64,000 nt of DNA from Bacillota bacterium (GTDB taxonomy: Bacteria > Bacillota > Clostridia > Acetivibrionales > DSM-1351): assembly GCA_023443515.1 (NCBI GenBank), contig JAEZUC010000097.1:1-64000 (forward strand), given 5' to 3'. Under the pieces are notes generated by a model. That model saw only the letters and a list, made by a program, of their open reading frames with translations. It did no database searches and was not told where the DNA came from. Position 1 is the stretch's first letter, and each line of letters opens with the position of its first letter. The translations under genes were made by a program, and so were the position numbers. Positions 42,492 through 52,546 of this stretch are shown piece after piece.

Positions 42492-43343
42492 CTAATTTAT
42501 TGCTTTTAAAGTAAGTAAAACCAGTTCGGGCGTATTCAGTACCCTTGGTTTTTTAAAATCCTTAGATAGTCCTCCGCTTACCACTAACTGAGAATTTCCG
42601 ACCCTGTAGTATCCTTTTTTATACTTGTTATCAATATGCATTTGTCCAAGTATATAATCAGAGATAAACGGCAGATTTACCTGTCCTCCATGAAGATGTC
42701 CTGACAGTGTAAGGTCAAAGGGGTATTTTGATACCATATCAAAGAAATTGGCACGATGGCAAAGTAATACATTGAAGTACCCTTCATTCTCCTTAATCCT
42801 TGATAATTTCTTCAAAGTGGACTCTACAACCGCAGGACGCATTGCATCATCAGAATAGACCACATCTTCAAAGCCGGTAAGAACAATGGCACTTTTTTGA
42901 TAGACAAGCTTAGTACTCTTATTATTCAGGATAGTAACGCCTTTATTCTGAAGAAGCTCAATTACCACCTTTTCATTCTGAGACCATTTTTCATTATTTC
43001 CGCTTACAAAATACATTGGTGACAGGTCTTTATTTTTATCAATCAATTTTTCAAGATTTTCAAAAGAAGTATCTTTTACATTGACCATATCCCCAACTAA
43101 AACAATTATATTCGGCTTTGTAGCCACTACCTTTTCGGTGATTTCATCATAATTATCAGAATTGTGAAAATCAGTAAGGAGCATTATTTTATAGTCGTTA
43201 AAAGCCTTTGGCAATTTTTCTGAATAAATACTGTATTTTGAAACGTCGACCTTGCTGTTGTCAATTAAAATCAGTGTCAGAATACCTGTAACTATGATAC
43301 ATATTCCTAAAAATCCAAGCGTTATTTTTTTAATTAAATCCAT
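42492..43343 (-). CDS. Membrane-anchored metallophosphoesterase (YaeI-like)
   Basis: A 283-aa protein from the ATG at 43343, which overlaps the preceding gene region and follows GAGG. One membrane segment near the start (TLGFLGICIIVTGILTLIL) is followed by a calcineurin-like domain with LLTDFHNSD, LVGDMVN, SGNNEKW and SGHLHGGQVNLP, the metal-binding series. The first Asp-X-His motif is present as DFH. It is related to YaeI/YkuE-type phosphatases that act on lipids or sugar phosphates at the membrane. Its role in the polysaccharide cluster is unknown; recycling of the carrier lipid is one possibility. Confidence 0.8.
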   Translation of the reverse strand: MDLIKKITLGFLGICIIVTGILTLILIDNSKVDVSKYSIYSEKLPKAFNDYKIMLLTDFHNSDNYDEITEKVVATKPNIIVLVGDMVNVKDTSFENLEKLIDKNKDLSPMYFVSGNNEKWSQNEKVVIELLQNKGVTILNNKSTKLVYQKSAIVLTGFEDVVYSDDAMRPAVVESTLKKLSRIKENEGYFNVLLCHRANFFDMVSKYPFDLTLSGHLHGGQVNLPFISDYILGQMHIDNKYKKGYYRVGNSQLVVSGGLSKDFKKPRVLNTPELVLLTLKAIN

Positions 43344-43344
43344 T

Positions 43345-44712
43345 TTATACAACCTCATCCCCAGCTCTGACCTGGCCGTCCCTAGATTTATATATGATTT
43401 CAATTGCAATTGCCAGGATCATGCCAAAGCCTATTCCAATAACCGCCGAAATCATAAAATAAAACTTAAGAGATAAATTACTGATAATATTTACTGAAGA
43501 CAAGTAAGAAATATACTTACTTCCCTTAAATCTACGGTAATCTGCCAATGTGGAGTCAGTGACGGAAAGTAATTTCTTCAGTTGTGAGTCTATCCTCTTT
43601 GTCAGTGCTTCAGCTTTTTCAGTCATAACCTGTTTTTGTGCCAAGGGAACATTGTCTATTTGAAAAATCTGCACAATTTTCCTGCATTCATTTGCATCTA
43701 TCAGATTGTTATATCTTGCAACGCCTGAATCCACATATTGATTCATTATTTTATCATATGTGGTTTCAGAAGTCTTGAACTTATCGGCATCTATAACATT
43801 ATTATTCGTATTGGGCCTGGAATCCCCATTGTTAATCTGAGTTCTAACTGTATCATTCTTGGAGTATTCCTTTAATATATTGAGAGCAGTATTTGATTCT
43901 TCAAGTTTCTTGCTGCTATTAAAGTTTAATTGTTCAATTTTATATTCATAATTCTTAATTAATTTTTCCCTGTCCTTGGTAAGTTTTCCTGAAAAGACCA
44001 AGGAAAATAGGGACTTGATTTCAAAATTCATGAGATTGTTGTATTCTCCCTGCAAATCTACAAAATTCATACCTGTTTTAGCTGACCTGAACTCCTTGCT
44101 CTCTGAATGCTTATCAATCAGATACGAAATAATGCTATTTACTTTTCCCTGAAAGATTTCAGCTCTTTCCAAGTAGTCATACTGTTGGGAATTGACCTTA
44201 TCCGTCAGATCAGGCAAATTCGATTGGTTCAGATACTTTTCAGAATAATACCTGTCATAGTTTTGCATTATGGCGTCAAGCATATTTCTGGCATAGACAC
44301 CGCTTTTATCGCTCCCCACTGTATAACTGACATAGTACTGGGCAGGATTATAGGTATACTCCTCTCCAGCCTTGACCTTGGATTTCTTTAATTCATTTAT
44401 CTCATTCGGTATGAGGGGTGTAATTACAACTGAGCGTCTCACATCTTCTACATTCACTGCGAGATTCAAATCCCTGATGGCACTCTCTATAATGGAAGGT
44501 GTAATAATTTCATAAACGTCAAATTTATCCCCTTTTGGGTTCAAACCCTTTTCTGTACCTGCGTCATTGTATTTTATAAGGATCTCAGCGGTATATGTCT
44601 GGTTCTTATTAACATAAAAATAGGCACAGGCAATACCTATGATAAAAGCAATAATTACTAATACCTTCCATTTATATATAGAACGAAATACATCCCAGAT
44701 AGTAAGCTCCAT
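43345..44712 (-). CDS. Wzz/CapA-type chain-length determinant protein 1
   Basis: A 455-aa protein with membrane segments at about 15-33 (VLVIIAFIIGIACAYFYV) and near the C-terminus (FYFMISAVIGIGFGMILAIAI). Between them is a long extracellular part with coiled-coil character. This is the Wzz/CapA polysaccharide co-polymerase layout, without a fused tyrosine kinase and with no separate kinase gene in the cluster. It is paralogous to the following Wzz-like gene. It should set polymer length with the Wzy polymerase. Confidence 0.83.
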   Translation of the reverse strand: MELTIWDVFRSIYKWKVLVIIAFIIGIACAYFYVNKNQTYTAEILIKYNDAGTEKGLNPKGDKFDVYEIITPSIIESAIRDLNLAVNVEDVRRSVVITPLIPNEINELKKSKVKAGEEYTYNPAQYYVSYTVGSDKSGVYARNMLDAIMQNYDRYYSEKYLNQSNLPDLTDKVNSQQYDYLERAEIFQGKVNSIISYLIDKHSESKEFRSAKTGMNFVDLQGEYNNLMNFEIKSLFSLVFSGKLTKDREKLIKNYEYKIEQLNFNSSKKLEESNTALNILKEYSKNDTVRTQINNGDSRPNTNNNVIDADKFKTSETTYDKIMNQYVDSGVARYNNLIDANECRKIVQIFQIDNVPLAQKQVMTEKAEALTKRIDSQLKKLLSVTDSTLADYRRFKGSKYISYLSSVNIISNLSLKFYFMISAVIGIGFGMILAIAIEIIYKSRDGQVRAGDEVV

Positions 44713-44762
44713 AAAATCGCCTCCAAATATGAATTACTTCCACTATTCAATGTCCACATGCA

Positions 44763-46103
44763 TTACTGTTTCATTGTTTCATTAAATACTCTATAGCGTC
44801 GCAGTCTACCGCTTTGGGACTTTCTCATTTCCATAAGCATGAACAGGATGCTCATGCCCAAAAAAGCAATAAATCCGTAAATTAAGGCTGTTTTGATATA
44901 TCCCATTGTAAATATGTTTTTTATACCGAAATTAGAAATTCTACAGTTTATATAACTCTTGTTTTTATAATTATAATAATCGTTAAGAGTATCCTGAGAA
45001 CTCCTGGCGTATTCCTCAAATTTTCCTTCTATTTTTTTAATCATTTCATCACAGGTATTTCTTAGCCTCTGTTGTTCTGCCATAGGTGCTGACGTAGTCA
45101 TATAATCTTTTATAAGCTTGTTTTTGTTTTCTATTTCTTTCTTTAGTGTTTCTGCATTTACCCCGGCTTTAAGAGCTCTTTCGGTCAAATAATCCAGACC
45201 CGTTTTTGTTTTATTCATATATAGATCACTGTTTTTGTCAATGGAAGGAATAAAAAGAGAGTAAACAATTGTTGAATCATATGTCTGCATTCCCAATTTG
45301 CTGACCTCATTCTCTTTTAAATATTTGGAGTATTCTATATTCAATTTATCAATGTCGAATTGAAGCTTATTGACCAGATCCTCTTTATTCTTTGCTATCC
45401 TGGAGGTGTAAACAAATGCTCTCAGTGCCGCAATATCTATTTCATTCAGTCTTTTATATTCGTCTATCAAATTTTCAAAACTCACATTGGTTTTGGTTGA
45501 GAGAAAGGACCCATTCTCATATTTTTTAGCTGTAAGATAATCTATAATAGAATTGGCCTTGCTGCTAAAAATATCCGGTATTTCAATATATTCATAGTAA
45601 TTGAGGTCAAATTTGTTTTCTGAAAGAAGAATAATTCTGTCGGTATGGTTTTCTTTAAAGACCTCCATATACGTTTCAAATAAGGTATCAAGTAATTCTC
45701 TTGTATGGTTGGGTGAAAACTTTTTCTTTTGAGAATAACTTAGTACATACTCGTTGGGGAAATATGTAAACTCCTTCCCTGTTGCCCTGACCGCTTTTAT
45801 TCTGTCATTAATACGAGAAGGAACAATAGGGTAAATATTAATTCGGCTTCTCAAATATTCTACTGTAATATTAGGGAGATTGAGCTTGCTCAAAGTCCTT
45901 TCCAGCACCTTGTCCGAGGTAATCTCAAACATGTTGAACCTGGTTCCGTCAGGATTAAGACCTTTTTCTGCTCCCGGGTAGTTAATTGATATTGTCATAA
46001 TACCATTGTTCATTTGAATAATTGCCTTCAAAGAAACACTCAAAAGCATGGATAAAAAAACCACCAATATAATCCATTTCAAATTTTTTCTAATTATTTT
46101 CAT
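44763..46103 (-). CDS. Wzz/CapA-type chain-length determinant protein 2
   Basis: A 446-aa protein from the ATG at 46103, with AAGGTGG upstream; in-frame ATGs to 46133 lie inside the polymerase gene. It has N- and C-terminal membrane segments (LKWIILVVFLSMLLSVSL; TALIYGFIAFLGMSILFML) and a long external domain. The shared stretch GAEKGLNPDGTRFNMFEI aligns with GTEKGLNPKGDKFDVYEI in the other copy, showing paralogy. Two such proteins side by side may form a mixed complex. Confidence 0.82.
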   Translation of the reverse strand: MKIIRKNLKWIILVVFLSMLLSVSLKAIIQMNNGIMTISINYPGAEKGLNPDGTRFNMFEITSDKVLERTLSKLNLPNITVEYLRSRINIYPIVPSRINDRIKAVRATGKEFTYFPNEYVLSYSQKKKFSPNHTRELLDTLFETYMEVFKENHTDRIILLSENKFDLNYYEYIEIPDIFSSKANSIIDYLTAKKYENGSFLSTKTNVSFENLIDEYKRLNEIDIAALRAFVYTSRIAKNKEDLVNKLQFDIDKLNIEYSKYLKENEVSKLGMQTYDSTIVYSLFIPSIDKNSDLYMNKTKTGLDYLTERALKAGVNAETLKKEIENKNKLIKDYMTTSAPMAEQQRLRNTCDEMIKKIEGKFEEYARSSQDTLNDYYNYKNKSYINCRISNFGIKNIFTMGYIKTALIYGFIAFLGMSILFMLMEMRKSQSGRLRRYRVFNETMKQ

Positions 46104-47304
46104 GTAAACCACCTTTACCCAAAGCATCATCATATGGGAAATTCATGCAAGCCATCATTAAAATATTCCAAAAGGGCTTATAATAAGCATACATTGTAAG
46201 CGTCATAGATAAAATAAGCATACCAAACAAACTTATTGAAATAACTGGATTTCTTTTAAAATTACATATAATACCTACTGCAAATATACTGAAAAAAAGC
46301 AACATACCTATAAGCCCTTGGTCGCACCATAGCTGCAGCCAATGATTATGGGCCACTCCATGGCCGCTGAAGGCATTTGCAAAAAAAACTGCTGTAGAGC
46401 CCAGGCCATATCCGAAAATTATTCCTTTTTCACTTTGTTTAATTGCATCAATGGTAATCATCCATAGTTGTAGCCTGCCACTTCCTTGATCCTTCTCCAA
46501 ACTATTGATGCTCAGCCTTTCTCTAACATCCTCCGGCAGCGTTTGAACTAAAAAGAGACTGAAAACCAGGGAGATTATTATCATCCCAATCAGCATTTTT
46601 ATTTTGTTCACAGTACTTGTCCTTAGTGCAATGAATACATACACCAAAACTGCCACGAGAACAGCAATAAGCCCACCTCTTGAGCCGGTTCTAAAAACAA
46701 CAAACACCATGCCGACCAATAATAACATGTAAAAAAACTTAAATCTATTTTTGAAATTCATTTTTTCTATACAAAATAAAATGGGTAGTATAAAATAACC
46801 GCACAGCTGATTGGGGTCCTCACTTCCGCCACCAATACCCATGGTTACCCTGCCACTGCCTTCTTCCAGTCCAACGCTTCCCATAAGCATGATTGCCGTT
46901 GTCATCAATCCGACAATCACCCATGAGTACATAAGTAGCTCACTTTCCTTTTTGTTGTATACTTTCAATGTTATGAGGAAAAAAATCGCCGAGGTTTCAA
47001 TTGTGCCTCTCAAAATAACAATTGCACCTTCACTTTTTGAAAGGAACAGGCTGCCGATAGAATATAAGAGGTAGATAGCCAGTAAAAAATGAATGCTGTT
47101 GAATTTGAGCCTGACTTTCTCTGTAAAAAGGTTACAGACCAAGAGCCCTCCTACAAAAATTGAAATATATTTTAGTAGCGAAGAGCCACCCGGTAGCGGC
47201 ACAATAGACAAGGGCATGCATATAAAATACAAGGCCGCCAGTAAAGCACCTATACTTACTCTTTCATTTTGTAGTTTTGTAGTAACACCAAATTGCAATT
47301 TCAA
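46090..47304 (-). CDS. O-antigen ligase/polymerase-like membrane protein (Wzy-type)
   Basis: A 404-aa membrane protein with about ten hydrophobic segments and the Wzy_C/WaaL pattern FRTGSRGGLIAVLVA followed by a large loop and NHWLQLWCDQGLIGML. It would polymerise the flipped repeat units outside the membrane. The start appears to be TTG at 47304 with AAAGGTGA upstream, overlapping the TGA of the upstream glycosyltransferase gene (TTGA), which indicates coupled translation. Confidence 0.83.
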   Translation of the reverse strand: MKLQFGVTTKLQNERVSIGALLAALYFICMPLSIVPLPGGSSLLKYISIFVGGLLVCNLFTEKVRLKFNSIHFLLAIYLLYSIGSLFLSKSEGAIVILRGTIETSAIFFLITLKVYNKKESELLMYSWVIVGLMTTAIMLMGSVGLEEGSGRVTMGIGGGSEDPNQLCGYFILPILFCIEKMNFKNRFKFFYMLLLVGMVFVVFRTGSRGGLIAVLVAVLVYVFIALRTSTVNKIKMLIGMIIISLVFSLFLVQTLPEDVRERLSINSLEKDQGSGRLQLWMITIDAIKQSEKGIIFGYGLGSTAVFFANAFSGHGVAHNHWLQLWCDQGLIGMLLFFSIFAVGIICNFKRNPVISISLFGMLILSMTLTMYAYYKPFWNILMMACMNFPYDDALGKGGLHENN

Positions 47305-48392
47305 TTTATTTCACCTTTATTATATAGCTTCATATATTCATCGGCAACATACCCAATATCAAAATCCTTTGCTTTCTCTATGTTGTTTTGGGACATTTGA
47401 CTCCTCAGTTCTTTATCTTCAATAAGCTTCAGTATTGCCAGGGACAGCTTCACTGCATCATTGGAAGGTACCAGAAATCCGTTGACCCCATCCTCTACAA
47501 TATCCGGAATCCCTCCTACTGCTGTCCCGATAACCGGCAGTCCCACTGCCATGGCTTCAATAATCGAAAGTGGCAGGCCTTCAAAGAATGAACATAGTAC
47601 AAAAATATCTGCTCTACTCAACCACTTTTGAACTTCTGAAGTAATCCCTGCAAATTCAACCCTATCACTAATTTTATATTTCTCCGCAAGAGATTGAAGG
47701 TTCCTTTTTTCTTCACCATCTCCCACGAATACAAGCTTTACATCTGCCTTTTGCTTTAGTACCAGGTTAAAGGCTTCTATAAGCAAGACCTGGTTTTTCC
47801 TTTTTGTAAGTGACGCAACATTTATAATGGTGTACATACCTTGGGTTTCCATATGCATTTTGGGTGAAAAGTTTGCAATATCTATTCCATTATAGATAAT
47901 GGGAACTTTTTCAGGCTCCAAATGATATTCCTTTATGATTCCCTCCTGTACAATATGGGAAATGGCAACAGGTACGACATTGTACTGTCTGTAGGCTAAA
48001 CCCTGAAGGAATCTATGCGCTCTCCCGAATTCGGCCAAAGCCATATTGTGAACCGTATGTACCCTTCTGCTTTTTCTATGGAACATAAACCATGGTAAAG
48101 CATAAATGGCCGCATGCAAATGGGTATGGATGACATCCGGCTTGATTTCAGACAAGGTTTTCCACAAAGAAATAAATGTATTGATATCAAATCCTAGTTT
48201 TTTGTTTAAAAAAATTATCTCGATTTGATGCTCTCTCATCACCTTTTCATATGGATAATCTTCACTCGGATAAAGACAGATTATTCTGACATCATGCTGT
48301 CGCTTGACCTGTATTGCCAGGTTTACAATCATCTTTTCAGCACCGCCGGTACCTAATTGCTGAATAACATGTACTATTTTAAGTCGCTTCAA
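47301..48392 (-). CDS. GT4-family glycosyltransferase
   Basis: A roughly 363-aa GT-B transferase. The preferred start is TTG at 48392 with GGGAGG upstream, immediately before RLKIVHVIQQLGTGGAEKM; a longer in-frame GTG reading to 48479 overlaps the upstream gene and adds a non-family tail. Donor-site motifs are FVLCSFFEGLPLSIIEAM and GLPVIGTAVGGIPDIV. It belongs to the EpsD/EpsF-like group of Firmicutes exopolysaccharide loci. Confidence 0.86.
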   Translation of the reverse strand: MKRLKIVHVIQQLGTGGAEKMIVNLAIQVKRQHDVRIICLYPSEDYPYEKVMREHQIEIIFLNKKLGFDINTFISLWKTLSEIKPDVIHTHLHAAIYALPWFMFHRKSRRVHTVHNMALAEFGRAHRFLQGLAYRQYNVVPVAISHIVQEGIIKEYHLEPEKVPIIYNGIDIANFSPKMHMETQGMYTIINVASLTKRKNQVLLIEAFNLVLKQKADVKLVFVGDGEEKRNLQSLAEKYKISDRVEFAGITSEVQKWLSRADIFVLCSFFEGLPLSIIEAMAVGLPVIGTAVGGIPDIVEDGVNGFLVPSNDAVKLSLAILKLIEDKELRSQMSQNNIEKAKDFDIGYVADEYMKLYNKGEIN

Positions 48393-48451
48393 TATATGCT
48401 TCCTCCCAAGAAAATTGAGTTTCTCTTCAGCTTTTACATTGATGTCAGTAC

Positions 48452-49555
48452 TTACTGCAAATAAAAGTTCTGGAGCCACATGGCTTGATCCCTGATGTCA
48501 TACCCAGCATCAATTATGGATTGCCTCATATTGCTCCTGACATAGCTATCCTTATATTTCAGAATCATATCCGCCCAGTAATTTGCCGGCCTTGAAAGAG
48601 GAATAAAGCTGCATAACCCTGTCACATCCGTCTCCCGAGTAACCGCATCAGAAAAGAAGCATTTGAGGCCTGCCGCCTGAGCCTCTATTCCTACAACCGG
48701 CAAACCTTCATAATGGGAAGGTAATAAAAAAACATCCATTCCCTGCATAACTTCATTGACATCCGGCCGTGGCTCTAAAAAAACAACAGCAGCTTCAAGA
48801 CCCAATGTACGTACTTTTTCTCTGATTTCATCTTTTCTGGAGCCTGTACCAATAAACACCAGCCTGGAATCACTATCTCTTTTATAAATTTCACAAAAAA
48901 GGTCTGCAATAAATCCATGGTTTTTCTCATACTCGAACCGTCCAATATGACCTATTACAAATTTACCCTCCAACTGCAACTGAGCTCTTATTTTTGCTCT
49001 TATTTCCTGATCAAAAACAAATTTCTCCGATTGTATCCCATTTCTGATGAACTTATAGTTGGAGCATTGTAAAATGTTTTTGCCAAAAGCATATTTACCG
49101 GCTTTATTAGAACAGGCAAAATAATAATCGGCACAAAATCTCAGGGGCAGCATGAGTATTCTTTCTACCAACCCTTTTAACGTCAAGTTTACAGATGTTG
49201 AATGTGCGTGTATTATGACTTTTTTTACACCATGCCTTTTTGCAATAATACTATAAATAACACCAACGCTTGTAAGATGTCCATGCACAACTTCATATTC
49301 TTTATGGGTTTTAAAAAATAGGTTTAATGCTTTAATATATTTAAAAGTGTTTTTTAAAAACAATCTGGGAAGAATATAGATTTTTCCTCCTAATTGTTTA
49401 ATTTCCTCATCAAAAACACCTGCTTCCTGATAATTAAGCAAAAAATCAAATTGTATCTTTGAGCGGTCAACATTTCTGTAATAATTCATGATTATCATTT
49501 CTATTCCGCCATAATGCATTTTCCCTGCAATTATAAGAACACGTTTTGCAGCCAC
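48452..49555 (-). CDS. GT4-family glycosyltransferase (EpsF-like)
   Basis: A 367-aa GT-B transferase that begins KRVLIIAGKMHYGGIEMIIM and carries FLLPSHYEGLPVVGIEAQ plus GLKCFFSDAVTRETDVT, the pattern typical of EpsF-like enzymes. The start is GTG with GAGGTG upstream. The reading frame ends inside the region of the next gene only if that gene uses its upstream GTG. It adds a sugar early in the repeat-unit pathway, judging from its place next to the initiating transferase. Confidence 0.87.
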   Translation of the reverse strand: MAAKRVLIIAGKMHYGGIEMIIMNYYRNVDRSKIQFDFLLNYQEAGVFDEEIKQLGGKIYILPRLFLKNTFKYIKALNLFFKTHKEYEVVHGHLTSVGVIYSIIAKRHGVKKVIIHAHSTSVNLTLKGLVERILMLPLRFCADYYFACSNKAGKYAFGKNILQCSNYKFIRNGIQSEKFVFDQEIRAKIRAQLQLEGKFVIGHIGRFEYEKNHGFIADLFCEIYKRDSDSRLVFIGTGSRKDEIREKVRTLGLEAAVVFLEPRPDVNEVMQGMDVFLLPSHYEGLPVVGIEAQAAGLKCFFSDAVTRETDVTGLCSFIPLSRPANYWADMILKYKDSYVRSNMRQSIIDAGYDIRDQAMWLQNFYLQ

Positions 49556-49567
49556 CTGTTCACCTCA

Positions 49568-50977
49568 TCAACATTCTTCCCATGCTGCTTTATTATCATC
49601 TGTCTCTGCAGAATTCACTTCTTGGGAAAATTCTTGCGGTCTCACACCTTCGGCACTTTCTCTTATAAATATAGTTTTTACTGTCAGTAAGATTATCTTG
49701 ATATCCAGCCAGAATGAATAATTGCTGATATACAGCAAGTCATACAAGGTCTTGTCCTCAGGTGTGGTCGTATATTTCCCATATACCTGTGCCTTCCCGG
49801 TGAGACCCGCCTTTACCAGAAATCTTTTGTCGTAATTCTTAATTTGTTCACAATACTGCTCTATAAATACCACTCTCTCGGGTCTTGGCCCAACAATGCT
49901 CATATCTCCTATCAAAACATTGAAAAGCTGGGGCAGTTCGTCAAGCCTGAATGCCCTTAATATTTTGCCGAACCGGGTAATCCTCTTATCATCTTCTGAT
50001 GCTAAAATAGGGCCTGTTAAGCTTTCTGCATCCTCAACCATTGTTCTGAATTTATACATACTAAATCTTTTTTTATTAATTGTCATTCTGTCCTGATAAT
50101 AGAAAATAGAACCTCTAGAATCGATTTTTATCAAACATGCAATCAGGAGCATCAGCGGAAGCCCTGCTGCGATACCGATTGAAGCCACAATAATATCAAA
50201 AATCCTTTTTACTACTCTCTCGTGCTTGCTCAATTCAAAGGGTTTGATTCTAATGGCAGGCGTATCATCAAAGTTGGTAATGTCTTTTTTCATCAGACTC
50301 GTATTGTATAAATCAGGAATAATATAAATTTGCTTTTTTTCTTCCAACGCCTGAGAAATCAATCGATTTCTCAAATCTTCCGGAATTGAAGGGCATATAA
50401 AGATACTTTGATATTGTTTAAACTCATTATCCAATAAACTTTGTATAGCTTGCTTGTCCTCAGTATCAATCTGAATATACCAGGCCTGACGCAATTTAAC
50501 ATATGCATATTTGATCTTTCTGGCTAAAGCATTATCAACTGCCTTTGACTCTACCACAAGAAGTTCTGCTTTGTCTTCCACATACCTGATAGATATAGAT
50601 ACAATGACTTTATCACTGCTGAGTGATGCAACCATTGAGATAGCCATTATGATGAAGAATTCCTTATCGGGCAATATAAACATATGACCAAGGACAAATC
50701 CAATTACGATAATTATTGCATTAACCAGTAAACAAACTATCAGTATGGATAATATGATTTCATGTATGTTTCTTTTCTGTGTCTTATAGAATTCATATAT
50801 GTATAACATAATGAGCGTTACCGCTATGTAGGTGACCAATAACTTAAGCGAAAAAAATATACCCTTTTGCTCAAAAAGCAGTATTACAGCAAATAGATAG
50901 CTTATAATAACTGCTAAAATATCCGCACACACAATTATAAAATCAACAAGAATATCATTATGCAACTTTACATCCAT
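49568..50977 (-). CDS. Undecaprenyl-phosphate sugar phosphotransferase (initiating enzyme)
   Basis: A 469-aa polyisoprenyl-phosphate hexose-1-phosphate transferase from the ATG at 50977 with AGGAAGGA upstream. The N-terminal half has four to five membrane segments and a CoA-binding-like linker. The C-terminal catalytic domain has KRIFDIIVASIGIAAGLPL, YYQDRMTINKKRFSMYKFRT and DELPQLFNVLIGDMSIVGPR, the WbaP/EpsL signature. It starts repeat-unit assembly and is the first gene of the polysaccharide operon. Confidence 0.92.
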   Translation of the reverse strand: MDVKLHNDILVDFIIVCADILAVIISYLFAVILLFEQKGIFFSLKLLVTYIAVTLIMLYIYEFYKTQKRNIHEIILSILIVCLLVNAIIIVIGFVLGHMFILPDKEFFIIMAISMVASLSSDKVIVSISIRYVEDKAELLVVESKAVDNALARKIKYAYVKLRQAWYIQIDTEDKQAIQSLLDNEFKQYQSIFICPSIPEDLRNRLISQALEEKKQIYIIPDLYNTSLMKKDITNFDDTPAIRIKPFELSKHERVVKRIFDIIVASIGIAAGLPLMLLIACLIKIDSRGSIFYYQDRMTINKKRFSMYKFRTMVEDAESLTGPILASEDDKRITRFGKILRAFRLDELPQLFNVLIGDMSIVGPRPERVVFIEQYCEQIKNYDKRFLVKAGLTGKAQVYGKYTTTPEDKTLYDLLYISNYSFWLDIKIILLTVKTIFIRESAEGVRPQEFSQEVNSAETDDNKAAWEEC

Positions 50978-51184
50978 GTACAGATTCCTTCCTATATTTA
51001 AGTAAATAATCAAGCGAACATAACCGGAGGCTATAAACAATAGAAGCTCTAGTGTTCTTTGAACAGTTAATCAAATTATATACTGAAATTCTGAACAATT
51101 TCTGAACAATTTTTACATTTTCGACAAAATATAGCATTTAAGAAGGGCCACCGCAAACATACACAGACTATAATCCTACGTATT

Positions 51185-52354
51185 TCACACATTAATATTA
51201 TCGGGTATTTCGCTTTGTTTAAGGTCTTGAATAAAGTGGAAATACACATCCGAATCAATTCCTAATTCTTCTCTATATATTTTTTGTACCTTATTGTAAT
51301 GCTCCTTCAATGAAGTATAATCACCTATCTTCATGTAAAGCTTCATAAGCCTTTTATGTATCTCATCCAACAGAGCATTCTCCTGAATAATTAATTTCAG
51401 GTACTTCTCTGCTTCGGAATACAATTGTTTTGATTCATAATATTCCGAGACCATATTTAAAATCCTGATATAGCCCTCAAAATATCTTTCACGCTCTACT
51501 TCCGCCCATACATAATCTTCTCCCCCAAAATAATCTCCTTTATATAAATCGAATATTTTTTCGGCAATATGGATATTCTCTTCATTTATATCCGTGAGTT
51601 CAAGAATTTCTTCGAAGGCATCAGTGTCAAAATAAAATTTCTCCGGATCAAACAAGTAACTGGAATTTCGGTAAATAACACACCCATCAATACCCATACT
51701 CTTTAACATCTTACGAATAGAATAAATGCTTGTATGCAGAAGCATACTTGCTTTTTTAGGATCAATATCCGGCCACAGAGCCTCTATGATTTTATTTTTA
51801 TGCACCAATTTTCCTTTGTAATGTACAAGAAAGGCAAAAAGTTCTGCAGCCTTGGCTGTTCTCCAGAAAATCGGTTTCTTTTCCTGGCTGCCTGTAATGA
51901 TCTTCAAGCCTCCAAAACATAAAATACGGTATAATTTGTCTTTGGGACTAAAAACTCTACCAATATTACTATTTAAACATTCAAAGAGCTTTTTAGATGT
52001 TAGAATTCTTTCCATAGTCTTTTGAAAGCGCTCTTTAGAAACGGGTTTTAAAAGGTAATCTACTGCATTTATTTCAAAAGCCTTTACTGCGTATTGTTGA
52101 AAAGCTGTAACAAAGACGATATTTATTTGAGGATTTATTTTGAGAAGTTTCTCTGACAGGTCAATTCCATTTGTTCCGTGAATTTTTACATCAATAAACG
52201 CCAAGTCTATTACCTGCTGTTCACACATCCTTATTGCTTCTTTATATCCTGTAAATTCACCAACCAGCATAATGTTTTCCTTATACGGTTTTAGTAAATG
52301 CTCCATCATTTTAAGGGCTAGTATTTCATCGTCCACCAATATTGCTTTAAGCAT
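51185..52354 (-). CDS. Response regulator with SARP-like DNA-binding and BTAD domains
   Basis: A 389-aa regulator. Residues 1-120 are a receiver domain with Asp8/Asp9 (LVDDE), phospho-acceptor Asp55 (LAFIDVK) and Lys103 (DYLLKPV). Residues about 140-240 are an OmpR-like winged helix (AKAAELFAFLVHYKGKLVHK). The rest is a helical bacterial transcriptional activation domain (FDLYKGDYFGGEDYVWAE onward). No histidine kinase gene is adjacent. It lies 200 bases upstream of the polysaccharide operon and points the same way, so it may activate those genes. Confidence 0.85.
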   Translation of the reverse strand: MLKAILVDDEILALKMMEHLLKPYKENIMLVGEFTGYKEAIRMCEQQVIDLAFIDVKIHGTNGIDLSEKLLKINPQINIVFVTAFQQYAVKAFEINAVDYLLKPVSKERFQKTMERILTSKKLFECLNSNIGRVFSPKDKLYRILCFGGLKIITGSQEKKPIFWRTAKAAELFAFLVHYKGKLVHKNKIIEALWPDIDPKKASMLLHTSIYSIRKMLKSMGIDGCVIYRNSSYLFDPEKFYFDTDAFEEILELTDINEENIHIAEKIFDLYKGDYFGGEDYVWAEVERERYFEGYIRILNMVSEYYESKQLYSEAEKYLKLIIQENALLDEIHKRLMKLYMKIGDYTSLKEHYNKVQKIYREELGIDSDVYFHFIQDLKQSEIPDNINV

Positions 52355-52546
52355 CCTTTACTCCTGATATCCCCACGTTTTACCAATTCTGGTTCTAATC
52401 ATCTTTTGGAATGACACGTTTATTATACTTTGCTTTATGGTGTTTTACAATAATGACGTGGGGATAATACAGGATAAAAGCTCCATTTTCCTGAAAAAAT
52501 CTATTTATTTATAATATTTTCCCGGTAAAGGATAAATTTCAAATGT

